Below, in pieces: positions 6,389-13,916 of a stretch of 37,092 nucleotides of DNA. The notes beneath the pieces are model-generated. The model was not told where the DNA came from, ran no database searches, and saw nothing but the letters and a program-made list of their open reading frames with translations. A program made the position numbers and the translations under genes. The stretch is taken from positions 1 through 37,092 of the IMG/VR virus record IMGVR_UViG_3300011116_000692; one strand, written 5' to 3'. Source of the DNA: a virus. Each line of letters starts with the position of its first letter. Within the stretch, counting starts at the first letter, position 1.

Positions 6389-7057
6389 TTAGTCAACGCT
6401 GCGACGGCGACGACGTGGCTGTTCGCCAGTATCATCATCCGCTGCGGGGGCAGCGTCCGGGGTGTTGTCTGCTTCGGCCGACGCTGCGTCCAGCGAGGCC
6501 CAGCCGACGATGTCGAAGACCGGCGTATAGATGCGGCCATACGACTTGTGCTGATAGTGTTCCTTCTTCAGGCGCACCAGCGGCACGGGCTTTTCAGGGT
6601 TCTTGTCCGCCTGATCGGCGATGGCGACCGCGAGGGCCTGCACTGCGCGCTTACCGCCCACCGAGGTGACCGTGTAGCGGGCCTGCAAGCCTTCGTCTAT
6701 GCCGTTGGTGCAGGCCAGCGCCATGCCGATCTGCATTTCCCAGCCGCGCTTCGCGCCGTCCGGGGCCGGGCCGGTTTCCGGCAGCGGTTCAGCAACCGGC
6801 GCCATCTTTTCGGCCAGCACCGTACCGTCGCCCCACGCAATGTAGCCGTGGACAAACGAGAACGGGTTGATCGCCCACACGCTGTCGTCTTCAACTTCGG
6901 TCTGGTCGGCACCGAAAACCCAGTGGCCGGCCTTGTCCATCTTGAGGATGACGTTGCCGCCAGCGGGGCCGACATCTGCCTCAATGGAGCGCAGGGCCGA
7001 CGACAGGGACTGAACCGATGGCAGATTGGCACCGGCAAACTTTACGACATCAGACAT
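6389..7057 (-). CDS. Conserved replication-module protein, possible ssDNA-binding, 222 aa
   Basis: The product begins MSDVVKFAGANLPSVQSLSS. Its core has GHWVFGADQTEVEDDSVWAI (about 44-63), FVHGYIAWGDG, VGGKRAVQALAVAIADQ and KSYGRIYTPVFDIVGW, a beta-rich pattern I recall in many phages beside nuclease and polymerase genes. The C-terminal 30 residues are an acidic Ala/Pro/Asp linker ending in QPRRRRRSVD. Single-stranded DNA-binding proteins often have a beta-rich core and a disordered acidic tail, but here the tip is strongly basic, so this assignment is inference only. It is co-directional with the DUF2800 nuclease upstream. Confidence 0.75.
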   Translation of the reverse strand: MSDVVKFAGANLPSVQSLSSALRSIEADVGPAGGNVILKMDKAGHWVFGADQTEVEDDSVWAINPFSFVHGYIAWGDGTVLAEKMAPVAEPLPETGPAPDGAKRGWEMQIGMALACTNGIDEGLQARYTVTSVGGKRAVQALAVAIADQADKNPEKPVPLVRLKKEHYQHKSYGRIYTPVFDIVGWASLDAASAEADNTPDAAPAADDDTGEQPRRRRRSVD

Positions 7058-7079
7058 TACTGTATTCCTTCTTTCTACG

Positions 7080-8201
7080 TTACTGGACTTTGGCCAACGC
7101 CTTACGGAGCGTATGACCGATTGACGCCACTGCGGGCCGGGGATCGCTCTCCGGGGCCAGAGTGGAGCCGCTTGACACGGCGATCACAAGATCGTCGGGC
7201 AAGTTCTGCTTCGCCTTCTTCAGCAGCTTTTCAGCCGCTGCGGGCGTAATGATCTTTTCCTCGAAAGGCTCGACGCCTGACTGCATCAGGAACGCAGCGG
7301 CCTTGTCGGCGTCGGTCCACTGGCGCGTCGCGCGCTTGTTGACCAGCTTCCAACCGGGAACGCTGTTGCCCTCTTCCATGAGGCCATGCGCCAACTGCTG
7401 CAAGTCCTTAATGAAGGCTTCGACCATCGGGATTTGTTCAAGGTAGTGGGCGATCTGCTCGACCGGCAGCGCCTCAATCTTGGCCTTGGCGATGCGGTCA
7501 ATCGCGCCGGTCATCAGCGGGCAGACCGGCTTGGCTGCGCACCAGCGGCAATGCTCGCCAGCGGCCAGCGGCGCGTCCGGCTTGAGCGCGACCTTGACGG
7601 CGCGGGCCAGTTCGTCCTCGAACTGCTTGATGCGCGCGACGGTCGTCGTCCACCGCTTCACGCTCGGCGGCTGGACGATCACCAGTTCAACGTCGGTTAC
7701 ACCCTCGAAGACCCATGCCGTTGCCGGCGTGCGGATAGCAGCCGCAGCGTAGAACATAAGCTGGGCGTTCTCTTCGACTTCGACAGCAACGCCGTCGCCA
7801 AACTTCCAGTCAAGAACCACAGCCCGACCATCAAGGCGACCAATAAGGTCCACGCTACCGAACACGTCAGGCATAAAATCGCCAAAGCCAACCACGCTCT
7901 CGACCGCATATTCCATCTCCGCTTTCGGATCGACTTCGTCCAGCGCCTTCAGCGCGGGCAGCAGCTTGTTGTCGATCAGGTCGTAGGACAATTCGATACC
8001 TTGGTGCGTGCGCCCCAGATAGTCGAGCGGCTTGCCCTTGCCGTCCAGAACGTCCGCGATGGTATCATGTAGCAGGGTGCCGGTGTCGGCGTAGCTGCTG
8101 CTGGGCTTGGGCGGCATTTTATCCACCAGCGCCACGCTGCCGGGGCAGGCGATGACGCGCTTGGCGGTCGAGCCGCCGACGATACGACTGTGTTGTGCCA
8201 T
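7080..8201 (-). CDS. DUF2800-type PD-(D/E)XK nuclease with Fe-S-type cysteines, 373 aa
   Basis: I start at 8201 (MAQHSRIVGG), with GGAG 7 bases upstream, rather than 8219. Features in order: a first Cys (C19, ACPGS), H45 in TGTLLHDT, D118 in FGSVDLIG, the D-x-K of LDWKFG (D131, K133), and C218/C221/C227 in HCRWCAAKPVC. A distant first Cys plus CxxC and a further Cys around a RecB/Cas4-like nuclease core is the pattern of AddB/Cas4-type iron-sulfur nucleases. DUF2800 genes commonly sit beside a 200-residue partner and a family A polymerase, as here. Likely role in recombination or end processing during replication, acting on DNA in the cytoplasm. Same operon as the 222-aa gene downstream. Confidence 0.88.
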   Translation of the reverse strand: MAQHSRIVGGSTAKRVIACPGSVALVDKMPPKPSSSYADTGTLLHDTIADVLDGKGKPLDYLGRTHQGIELSYDLIDNKLLPALKALDEVDPKAEMEYAVESVVGFGDFMPDVFGSVDLIGRLDGRAVVLDWKFGDGVAVEVEENAQLMFYAAAAIRTPATAWVFEGVTDVELVIVQPPSVKRWTTTVARIKQFEDELARAVKVALKPDAPLAAGEHCRWCAAKPVCPLMTGAIDRIAKAKIEALPVEQIAHYLEQIPMVEAFIKDLQQLAHGLMEEGNSVPGWKLVNKRATRQWTDADKAAAFLMQSGVEPFEEKIITPAAAEKLLKKAKQNLPDDLVIAVSSGSTLAPESDPRPAVASIGHTLRKALAKVQ

Positions 8202-8233
8202 TACTGTACTCCACTGCACTGTTTGAGGCCCTC

Positions 8234-8261
8234 ACCATACACGACAAAAAGTGTTGCGCAA
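8234..8261 (-). promoter_or_regulatory. Candidate promoter for the leftward replication operon
   Basis: On the - strand, TTGCGC (8256-8261), 16-bp spacer, TATGGT (8234-8239). The -35 lies in the palindrome TTGCGCAA (8254-8261). It is divergent from the VRR-NUC gene and leaves a leader of about 25 bases with an RBS before 8201. Confidence 0.5.
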
Positions 8262-8266
8262 GGGGG

Positions 8267-8295
8267 TAGACACACAAAAAATGTTTCACTATTCC
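8267..8295 (+). promoter_or_regulatory. Candidate promoter for the rightward nuclease-helicase operon
   Basis: TAGACA (8267-8272), 17-bp spacer, TATTCC (8290-8295). The ATG at 8303 lies only 7 bases after the -10, so transcripts would be leaderless or nearly so; no Shine-Dalgarno sequence is visible before that ATG, which fits. Confidence 0.45.
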
Positions 8296-8302
8296 ACAGG
8301 GC

Positions 8303-8581
8303 ATGACTGAGAAAGAAATAGAGGCGTACTTCGTCAAGCGCGTGAAGGCGCTGGGCGGCTACGCGTATAAGTTCCGCAGCGTGACGCAGGCCGGCGTGGC
8401 CGACCGCATCGCGTGCTTGCCGAACGGCGAGGCATGGTTCGTGGAACTGAAGAAGCCGGGCGGTCGCCTGTCGGCGCTGCAAGAGATATTCGCCGAAGAA
8501 ATGCAACACACCAAGCAGCACTACGCCTGCATTTGGTCAAAGGACGAGGTGGACGAATGGGTAAGCAAACTAAAGTTGTGA
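8303..8581 (+). CDS. VRR-NUC domain nuclease, 92 aa
   Basis: A stand-alone VRR-NUC (PD-(D/E)XK superfamily) protein: conserved Glu near the N terminus (E7 in KEIEAYF), D34 in AGVADRIACLPNG, and the E-x-K of FVELKKPGGRLSALQ (E48, K50), at normal length for phage members. Such proteins are Mg-dependent nucleases; isolated phage versions cut branched DNA such as flaps or Holliday junctions in some systems. It is the first gene of the rightward set and overlaps the next gene by 25 bp. Start at 8303 lacks an RBS and may be leaderless. Pairing with an SNF2-type helicase is a common phage arrangement. Confidence 0.93.
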   Translation: MTEKEIEAYFVKRVKALGGYAYKFRSVTQAGVADRIACLPNGEAWFVELKKPGGRLSALQEIFAEEMQHTKQHYACIWSKDEVDEWVSKLKL

Positions 8582-8853
8582 GCGTGAAGACGGCCATGAA
8601 GACGACCACGTCGTCGGGCGTTCAGGGCGACAGCACTGAGAGCAAGGACGGCTTTATCTTCGGCTGGGAAGGCACGTCGGTCGAGCCGCTGATCTACGAG
8701 GCGCGCGCTATCGTCGACAACGTCTGGCCGAACACGGCGACGCCGGACGTGGTTCTGGGCGTCTGGGACAACACCCCCATCATGCAGGCTGTCATCGTCG
8801 CGCTGCGCCGCGGGATTGAGATCGGCGAGGGCGACAGCATTGCTACGGCTTAG
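8557..8853 (+). CDS. Hypothetical protein, 98 aa
   Basis: I choose the ATG at 8557 (MGKQTKVVSV), preceded by GAGGTGG, rather than 8413, which lies inside the VRR-NUC gene. The first 30 residues are Lys/Thr/Ser-rich and likely disordered; the rest (IYEARAIVDNVWPNTATPDVVLGVWDN and the following helix) looks folded. It sits between VRR-NUC and SNF2-type helicase genes and overlaps both, so it probably works with them. No family recognised. Confidence 0.75.
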   Translation: MGKQTKVVSVKTAMKTTTSSGVQGDSTESKDGFIFGWEGTSVEPLIYEARAIVDNVWPNTATPDVVLGVWDNTPIMQAVIVALRRGIEIGEGDSIATA

Positions 8854-10150
8854 GGCCTATCAGGACGAGGCGGCGGACTTTTTGTTCGAGCGCGACCGGG
8901 CGATGATCCTCGCACCGGTCGGCGCGGGCAAGACGGCGATCACGCTGACGGCGATGGCGGACATGGTCGACCGCGGCCACGTCAACCGCTGGCTGGTCGT
9001 CGCCCCTAAGCGCGTCTGCACCGACGTGTGGCCGGTCGAGGCGCCGAAGTGGGCACCGACGCTGCGGCTGGCGCTGGCGGTCGGTTCGCCGGCGCAGCGC
9101 ACTGCCGCGCTGGCTGACGACCACGCTGACGCCGTCGTCATCAACTACGACAACCTCGACAAGCTGGGGTCGCTAGAAGGCTTTGACGGGATTGTGTTCG
9201 ACGAACTGACCCGACTGAAGAACCCCGGCGGCAAGCGGTTCAAGGCGCTGGAGAAGCTGATTAAGGATGTGAAGGTGCGCTGGGGCCTGACCGGCTCTTT
9301 CACCTCGAACGGTCTTGAGGACGTGTTCGGCCAGTGCAAAATCATCGACCAAGGGCTGCTGGGCCGCGCCAAAGGCGCCTTCTTGCAGCAGTACTTCATC
9401 TGCATCAACCGCGACTTCGGCCAGTGGACGCCGGCCACCGGCGCGCTGGAGCAGGTCATGCAGCGCATCCGGCCAGCGACCTACGTGCTGGAGCCGGGCG
9501 AGTACAAGGACAAGCTGCCTCCGTGCCATGTCGTCGAGGTCCGCACCGCGCTGGACGACCGCCAGCCCTACGAGAAGATGAAGGTGGACTACGTGGCGCG
9601 CTTCGGCGACGAGCGCGTCATCGCGCAGAACGCCGCGTCGGTCACGACCAAGCTGCAACAGATGGCGTCGGGCTTCGTTTACAACCGCGAAGGGCCGGTG
9701 CCGGTGCATTGGTTCAGCACCCACAAGTTTGACCGGCTGACCGAACTGCTGGACGAGAACCAGCGGGCCAACACCATCGTGGTCTACAGCTATCAGGAAG
9801 AACTGGCCGAGTTGAAGCGGCGCTTCCCGCACGCCCAGACGATTGACGACGAGAACGTCATCGAACGCTGGAACCGCGGCGAGGTCGAGTTGCTGCTGGT
9901 GCATCCCAAGTCGGCCGGCCACGGTCTCAACCTACAGCACGGCGGATGCCATATGGTGTTCTTGTCGCTGCCGTGGTCCTTGGAACTCTACGAACAGACG
10001 GTCGGGCGCCTGCACCGCAGCGGGCAGACGCGCGACGTGTGGGTTTACGTCATGCTGGCGGAAAAGACTATCGACGAACGCATCTGGGCGGCGCTCCACA
10101 ACAAGCGCGCCGTGTCGGAGACGGCAATTGAGGAATTGAAGAATGGTTAA
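8840..10150 (+). CDS. SNF2-type DEAD/DEAH helicase, 436 aa
   Basis: Superfamily 2 ATPase of the short phage SNF2 type. Motif I APVGAGKT (K31), motif II VFDELTRLKN with DE-L-T in place of DEAH, motif III-like GLTGSFTSN, the C-terminal lobe with VYSYQEELAELKRRFP, LLVHPKSAGHGLNLQHG, and motif VI EQTVGRLHRSGQ. I favour TTG at 8840 (reads MLRLRAYQDEA, the usual opening of the family, GAGG about 9 bases upstream); ATG at 8816 would add eight residues. Probably translocates on or remodels DNA, perhaps guiding the VRR-NUC nuclease encoded two genes upstream, which is inference. Overlaps the preceding gene by 14 bp and the next by 8 bp. Confidence 0.92.
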   Translation: MLRLRAYQDEAADFLFERDRAMILAPVGAGKTAITLTAMADMVDRGHVNRWLVVAPKRVCTDVWPVEAPKWAPTLRLALAVGSPAQRTAALADDHADAVVINYDNLDKLGSLEGFDGIVFDELTRLKNPGGKRFKALEKLIKDVKVRWGLTGSFTSNGLEDVFGQCKIIDQGLLGRAKGAFLQQYFICINRDFGQWTPATGALEQVMQRIRPATYVLEPGEYKDKLPPCHVVEVRTALDDRQPYEKMKVDYVARFGDERVIAQNAASVTTKLQQMASGFVYNREGPVPVHWFSTHKFDRLTELLDENQRANTIVVYSYQEELAELKRRFPHAQTIDDENVIERWNRGEVELLLVHPKSAGHGLNLQHGGCHMVFLSLPWSLELYEQTVGRLHRSGQTRDVWVYVMLAEKTIDERIWAALHNKRAVSETAIEELKNG

Positions 10151-10334
10151 GGTATCATGGCAGACGCTGGCAGCGAACCTGTCGAAGTATAACGAGGCAG
10201 AATTACAGCAGATGCTGGACGACGAGGTGTCGCACCACAAGCGCACCGCCATCGCCCGGCGCTTGCACCAGCGTTTCTGCAAACTGCGCACGATGCGCGA
10301 ACGGCGTGAACTAGCAGCGAGGCTGAAGAAATGA
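10143..10334 (+). CDS. Hypothetical basic helical protein, 63 aa
   Basis: Start at 10143 has GAGG 9 bases upstream and overlaps the helicase stop. The sequence (MVKVSWQTLAANLSKYNEAE...) is helical and strongly basic: TAIARRLHQRFCKLRTMRER in the second half. I recall similar short phage proteins with an RRLHQRYC motif next to helicase and DUF3310 genes, without known function. The stop overlaps the DUF3310 start as ATGA. Nucleic-acid or helicase binding is a guess. Confidence 0.75.
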   Translation: MVKVSWQTLAANLSKYNEAELQQMLDDEVSHHKRTAIARRLHQRFCKLRTMRERRELAARLKK

Positions 10335-10570
10335 AGATCAAGTTTGTAGCCGACCCGCGGTACGGCGATGCGGTCAACCCTGACCACTACAAGGTCGGCG
10401 GGATCGAAACCATCGACTATCTACAGGCCAAGCTGTCGCCGGAAGAGTTCGCCGGCTACTGCCGGGGCAATGCCCTAAAATATTTGAGCCGCGCCGGCCA
10501 TAAGGACGACGCGGCTCAAGAGTACCGCAAAGCGATCTGGTATATAGAGCGGCTGATCAGCGCCCCATAG
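10331..10570 (+). CDS. DUF3310 protein (T7 gp1.7-like nucleotide kinase family), 79 aa
   Basis: The core VNPDHYKVGGIETIDYLQAK (about residues 16-35), then FAGYCRGNALKYLSRAGHKD and a final helix KAIWYIERLIS, is the signature of DUF3310, to which phage T7 gp1.7 (a nucleotide kinase) belongs. Length is normal for the stand-alone domain. A role in nucleotide metabolism follows from the T7 homologue; activity here is not shown. Last gene of the rightward set; its 3-prime end overlaps the converging holin-like gene by 14 bp, with no hairpin terminator between. Confidence 0.9.
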   Translation: MKIKFVADPRYGDAVNPDHYKVGGIETIDYLQAKLSPEEFAGYCRGNALKYLSRAGHKDDAAQEYRKAIWYIERLISAP

Positions 10571-10721
10571 CCGAGCGTACGGCGCCCAGACCAGCAGCGT
10601 TCAGCAGCATCCACGACCAATCGGGGATGTTGTAGCCGAGCGCGCTGGCTGCGGAGCCGAGCGCGGCCAGAACGGCAACGATGTAGGTCTTCTTGCCTGC
10701 GAGTTTGTTGAACAGAGACAT
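10557..10721 (-). CDS. Small membrane protein, candidate holin, 54 aa
   Basis: Start at 10721 (MSLFNKLAGKKTYIVAVLAA) follows AGGA with correct spacing; the longer frame to 10772 overlaps the endolysin gene. A basic N terminus (LAGKK) is followed by a hydrophobic segment (about 12-28) and a second weaker one after the PDWSW break (about 33-48), so one or two membrane spans. The position right after the endolysin and the LAGKKTYIVA opening, common in phage holin-like proteins, support a holin. It would form inner-membrane lesions that release the endolysin. Last gene of the late operon. Confidence 0.72.
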   Translation of the reverse strand: MSLFNKLAGKKTYIVAVLAALGSAASALGYNIPDWSWMLLNAAGLGAVRSAMGR

Positions 10722-10725
10722 GGTA

Positions 10726-11115
10726 TTATCCTTTCGGGTAAGCCTTCCACGGAAGTTCCCAATGCGGGCCATCCTTGAAGGTACGCCAATCGCCGCCCCA
10801 CTGGAGCGGCACGTTTTCGGCCGCGGCTGCGGCCTTCACGATCTTGGCCAGCCGATGGTAAAGCGGCCAATCCCAAGACACCTTACCCCCGATCACGGGG
10901 GCTAGGTCAACGGCGTGGCCGGTCAGATGACGCGAGTTCATCGTCTTGGTCGCTCCGTTGGCCATAAGTTGCTTCTGCCGGTCGAGCGTGCGCAGCCCTT
11001 CCAACACCGTGAAGTCGAGGTCCGACGTAGCGGCTGCGCGCTTGACAACGCGGACTAGGTCGGGGTGGACCCCGTCAAGCCGCGACAAGGACTTCTGGCC
11101 GAGGACGATACTCAT
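10726..11115 (-). CDS. Endolysin, M15 family peptidase (D-Ala-D-Ala carboxypeptidase/endopeptidase type), 129 aa
   Basis: Start at 11115 overlaps the upstream stop (ATGA) and has AGGA before it. The zinc-site motifs of peptidase M15 are clear: SRHLTGHAVDLAP (H63, D70) and DGPHWELPW (H118), with LEGLRTLDRQKQL before them, as in short phage endolysins that cut peptidoglycan peptide cross-links. There is no signal peptide or SAR segment, so release by a holin is expected, and a holin candidate is encoded 4 bp downstream. Length is normal for the single-domain type. Confidence 0.93.
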   Translation of the reverse strand: MSIVLGQKSLSRLDGVHPDLVRVVKRAAATSDLDFTVLEGLRTLDRQKQLMANGATKTMNSRHLTGHAVDLAPVIGGKVSWDWPLYHRLAKIVKAAAAAENVPLQWGGDWRTFKDGPHWELPWKAYPKG

Positions 11116-12077
11116 ACGACTTCCTGCCCCCTGAAGTAGGCGTGACCGTTTATAACCTCGCACAGTTCCGGCGGCAATAGCACCCCGTCCTTAATCGTCA
11201 GGACGGCAAAGCCGGGGGTGTGCGGCGTCGAGTTGTTCTCGCCGTACTCGAACTGCGGCAGGTGCGGGTCCGACAGCGTGCCGGTGTCCACGCCCCAGCG
11301 CCGACCGTTATAGTCGCCCCACGGCGTGACCAGCAGGCGGTGCAGGTGCCCGGTGACGATGCTGCGGCCGGACTTGAGGGTGTTGTTGTAGCCGGCGTGG
11401 ATGCCGTTGTGCCAGCGGTGCTTAATCATCAGGTTGTCGTTGACGTTGAGCGACCACGCGAACTCCCAATCGTTGAAGCGGTCTTCCAGCCGGCTAAGGA
11501 CGCCTTCGTACTCGGCGGCGTTCTGCGCCAGCATCCGGTCGAACCGCTGGTCGTGGTTGCCGACGTTCCAGAAGAACTTGCACCGGCGCGGGTCGGCGAT
11601 CAGCCTGATTTCGTGCAGGTGGTCGTCGCAGATGTCCATTTCTTCCTTGACAGCCGGGAGTTTCTCCCAACCGAGCCGGGCGTGGCGGGAGACACGGGCG
11701 CCGTCGAACAGGTCGCCGTTGGCGACGACGACGGTCGGGCGGACATCCTTAATGATTTCCAGCAGGGCCTTGTGCGCGGCCGTCTTCTCTTGGTTCGGCC
11801 ACCAGTGCGCGTCGCTGAACACGACGATGCGTGCGTCAGTGACGCATAGGTCGTTGACGCGCTGGTAGGCCCAACCCTCTTGCCGCCACTGGCTGTTGGC
11901 TTCGCCGCGCGGCGCGGACGGAACGGTTTTAAGGATGATGCCTTTCTTCGACAGGGAGATGCGGCGCGCGTAGACGCCGCGGTCTGTCATACCCAGCATC
12001 GCGCTGACCTTGGCCGGGCTACCCAGCCCGGCCTCCCACGCGGCGATGAACTCTTCGTCGCTTACCGATTTTGTCAT
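11112..12077 (-). CDS. Calcineurin-like metallophosphoesterase with N-terminal HTH-like region, 321 aa
   Basis: All metallophosphoesterase motifs are present: FSDAH (D89, H91), NGDLFDG (D122), GNHD (N174, H175), an H-x-G region at GIHAGY, and GHLH (H244, H246). The first 45 residues (EFIAAWEAGLGSPAKVSAML then TDRGVYARRISL) look like a helix-turn-helix, as in terminase small subunits or DNA-binding resolvase types. Substrate unknown: DNA ends, nucleotides or a signalling nucleotide are possible. It lies inside the lysis cassette, coupled to the endolysin by ATGA, an unusual place for a DNA-repair enzyme. Start at 12077; weak RBS. Confidence 0.9.
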   Translation of the reverse strand: MTKSVSDEEFIAAWEAGLGSPAKVSAMLGMTDRGVYARRISLSKKGIILKTVPSAPRGEANSQWRQEGWAYQRVNDLCVTDARIVVFSDAHWWPNQEKTAAHKALLEIIKDVRPTVVVANGDLFDGARVSRHARLGWEKLPAVKEEMDICDDHLHEIRLIADPRRCKFFWNVGNHDQRFDRMLAQNAAEYEGVLSRLEDRFNDWEFAWSLNVNDNLMIKHRWHNGIHAGYNNTLKSGRSIVTGHLHRLLVTPWGDYNGRRWGVDTGTLSDPHLPQFEYGENNSTPHTPGFAVLTIKDGVLLPPELCEVINGHAYFRGQEVV

Positions 12078-12099
12078 TAAGCTGCTCCCGGTTGGGCAG

Positions 12100-12276
12100 T
12101 TACTTTAGCCCCAGCAACGCCAGCAGAATACCAATTAACAGCATGATAATCGTGCCAGCCACGGTTACGCCGAGGCTTTCCAGACGCTTCAAACGAGCGC
12201 AAATACTATCGTAACGCAGAGCGCAAACCTCTTCGTGCGTGTTGAGCCGGGCTTCAGTCTGGTCAATCGTAGTCAT
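12100..12276 (-). CDS. Membrane protein resembling XhlA-type holin accessory, 58 aa
   Basis: I start at the ATG at 12276 (MTTIDQTEARLNTHEEVCAL). Residues 1-35 form an amphipathic, probably coiled-coil helix with E-A-R-L-x-x-H-E-x-C-x-x-R-Y, and residues about 37-57 are one strong membrane span (VAGTIIMLLIGILLALLGLK). This soluble-helix-then-C-terminal-TM layout resembles XhlA-like haemolysin/holin accessory proteins of phages. No clear Shine-Dalgarno sequence is seen, and a TTG at 12318 is the only alternative, inside the upstream gene. First of the four-gene lysis group. Confidence 0.72.
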   Translation of the reverse strand: MTTIDQTEARLNTHEEVCALRYDSICARLKRLESLGVTVAGTIIMLLIGILLALLGLK

Positions 12277-12296
12277 GGAAGGGTTACTCTGGGTAG

Positions 12297-13916
12297 TTAA
12301 TCGGGCCGCACAGCCCAAGCGGGCAGCGCGTACTGCTGGCGCAGCTTGTTGGCCTCTTCGCCGCGCGAAGGCGCGCGGGCGCCAGCCACGGTTGAGGGCA
12401 GCATTACATAGTTGCGGCGCGGCGGCGGCGCTACACCAGACGCCATAGCGTTGCGGCCGCGTTCGGCAGCGCGGACGGTCATGGCATTGACCCGCGACTT
12501 TGCGCCGAGGCCGAGCAGCGAAGTACCGAGCGCGACCGCCATACCTTGTGGGCCGAGGAACGGGAGCATGGACGCGGCTATCCCCGCTTCGGCTGCTACC
12601 CCACGCAAAGAAGTGGGGGTAAGCATATTGCCTACGAACAGAAGTGCCTTGCTTGACGGCTTCCCGCCTGCAATTTCGCGGATGTATTTCTGCTCTTCGG
12701 GCGTAAAACCCTTCATGCGGCGCGGGCTGTTGACAATCTTGCCGAACTCAGCGCGCAATGCTTGGCCGAATGAAGGCGGGTTTTCCCCGGTCTGTGTGCG
12801 GTTGCGTGCGGCTTCGACCGCGTCATCAAACGCTTCGACATGAGCCTTACGCGCCCAAAGCTGCCGAGCGTTTTTGATCGCCATAGCGCCTTCAGGAGCG
12901 TTCCCGGCCGACACGTTTTTCGGGTCCATAATGAAGTCGTCCAATTTCTGAACGATCATCCGGCCCAAACGGCGTTCATCGCGGTCAAAGCTACCCGCTG
13001 CCGACTTCGCGACGCGGCGCAAAACGTCCAGATTATCAAGACCGAAGTCGTTGCCGCCCTTCACTTCCCGATTGAACTGGTCCAGCACCACCGCGACTTT
13101 AGGGTGCAGACGGCGGTTGAAACCTTGCTGCGTCAATTCCGAGCCGAGAGTAGATGTCAGCGACGACACATTCTGGTTGGGGAATACCATTCCGGCGTTT
13201 TTAGCTTGCGTATACGCAGCGTCTGCTTGCGCCCGAAGCTGCTCTACCGTAGGCCCCTTCGGTGTCTTGACGCCTGCTTTGCCGCCAAGAAAACCACCTG
13301 TAAAGCCAAGCGCCGTCAGCCCCAGCGGGTCTTCTACACCCATGTAGTTGGCCGCAACTGACGGCGCAGCGGCGCCGAAAGCGCCAGACAATGCCTGCGC
13401 CTTTTTCTGGTCGGCCAACACATTAAAGACGCGCTGCGTTGTGCCGGAAAACTTAGGCGCCAGCGCGCCAAACGCATTGGCGGGCGCGGCCGCGCCAGCG
13501 GCCCCTTCGATAATATCGCTGTAAACCTGCTGGCCTTTAGTCGACGGGCGCTGACCAATACCTACCTTTTCGTACATATTCTGGATCGTCTGCGACGGAA
13601 GGGGCACGCGGTCGCCGCCGAACAGGCTGGCGGCGGCGTTATAGCCGAGCGTTCCAAGATCGCTGAGACCAAGGGCCAGAACACCACCAGCCGCACCGGG
13701 TATGGCGCCGACGCCGCCGACCGGCGCACCTGCGATGGCGCCGGCCCCGCCCGCCGTGGCGTACGGAGCCAACGCGCGCGTCGTCACGCCCAGCCAACGG
13801 CCAAGAGAGGTATCTTCTTCCGGTTGCTGCCATTCGATCTTATTAGGATCAATTGGCGGCGGTGTTTTGCCGGAAGGAATGTCATCCCACTTGATGTCAG
13901 CGGCGTTAATCGGCAT
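12297..13916 (-). CDS. Putative internal/ejection protein (P22 gp16 position), 538 aa
   Basis: Start at 13916 (MPINAADIKWDDIP) overlaps the previous stop by 11 bp. The region about residues 50-110 is Gly/Ala-rich and hydrophobic (YATAGGAGAIAGAPVGGVGA and following), suited to membrane insertion. The middle contains helices such as TVEQLRAQADAAYTQAKNAG and EERRLGRMIVQKLDD-like segments, and a second Ala/Gly hydrophobic stretch lies near 440-485. No transglycosylase motif is obvious. Position as the last of three large proteins after the gp14-like and gp7-like genes matches the P22 gp7-gp20-gp16 ejection set, whose products leave the virion to make a DNA channel through the envelope. Confidence 0.75.
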   Translation of the reverse strand: MPINAADIKWDDIPSGKTPPPIDPNKIEWQQPEEDTSLGRWLGVTTRALAPYATAGGAGAIAGAPVGGVGAIPGAAGGVLALGLSDLGTLGYNAAASLFGGDRVPLPSQTIQNMYEKVGIGQRPSTKGQQVYSDIIEGAAGAAAPANAFGALAPKFSGTTQRVFNVLADQKKAQALSGAFGAAAPSVAANYMGVEDPLGLTALGFTGGFLGGKAGVKTPKGPTVEQLRAQADAAYTQAKNAGMVFPNQNVSSLTSTLGSELTQQGFNRRLHPKVAVVLDQFNREVKGGNDFGLDNLDVLRRVAKSAAGSFDRDERRLGRMIVQKLDDFIMDPKNVSAGNAPEGAMAIKNARQLWARKAHVEAFDDAVEAARNRTQTGENPPSFGQALRAEFGKIVNSPRRMKGFTPEEQKYIREIAGGKPSSKALLFVGNMLTPTSLRGVAAEAGIAASMLPFLGPQGMAVALGTSLLGLGAKSRVNAMTVRAAERGRNAMASGVAPPPRRNYVMLPSTVAGARAPSRGEEANKLRQQYALPAWAVRPD

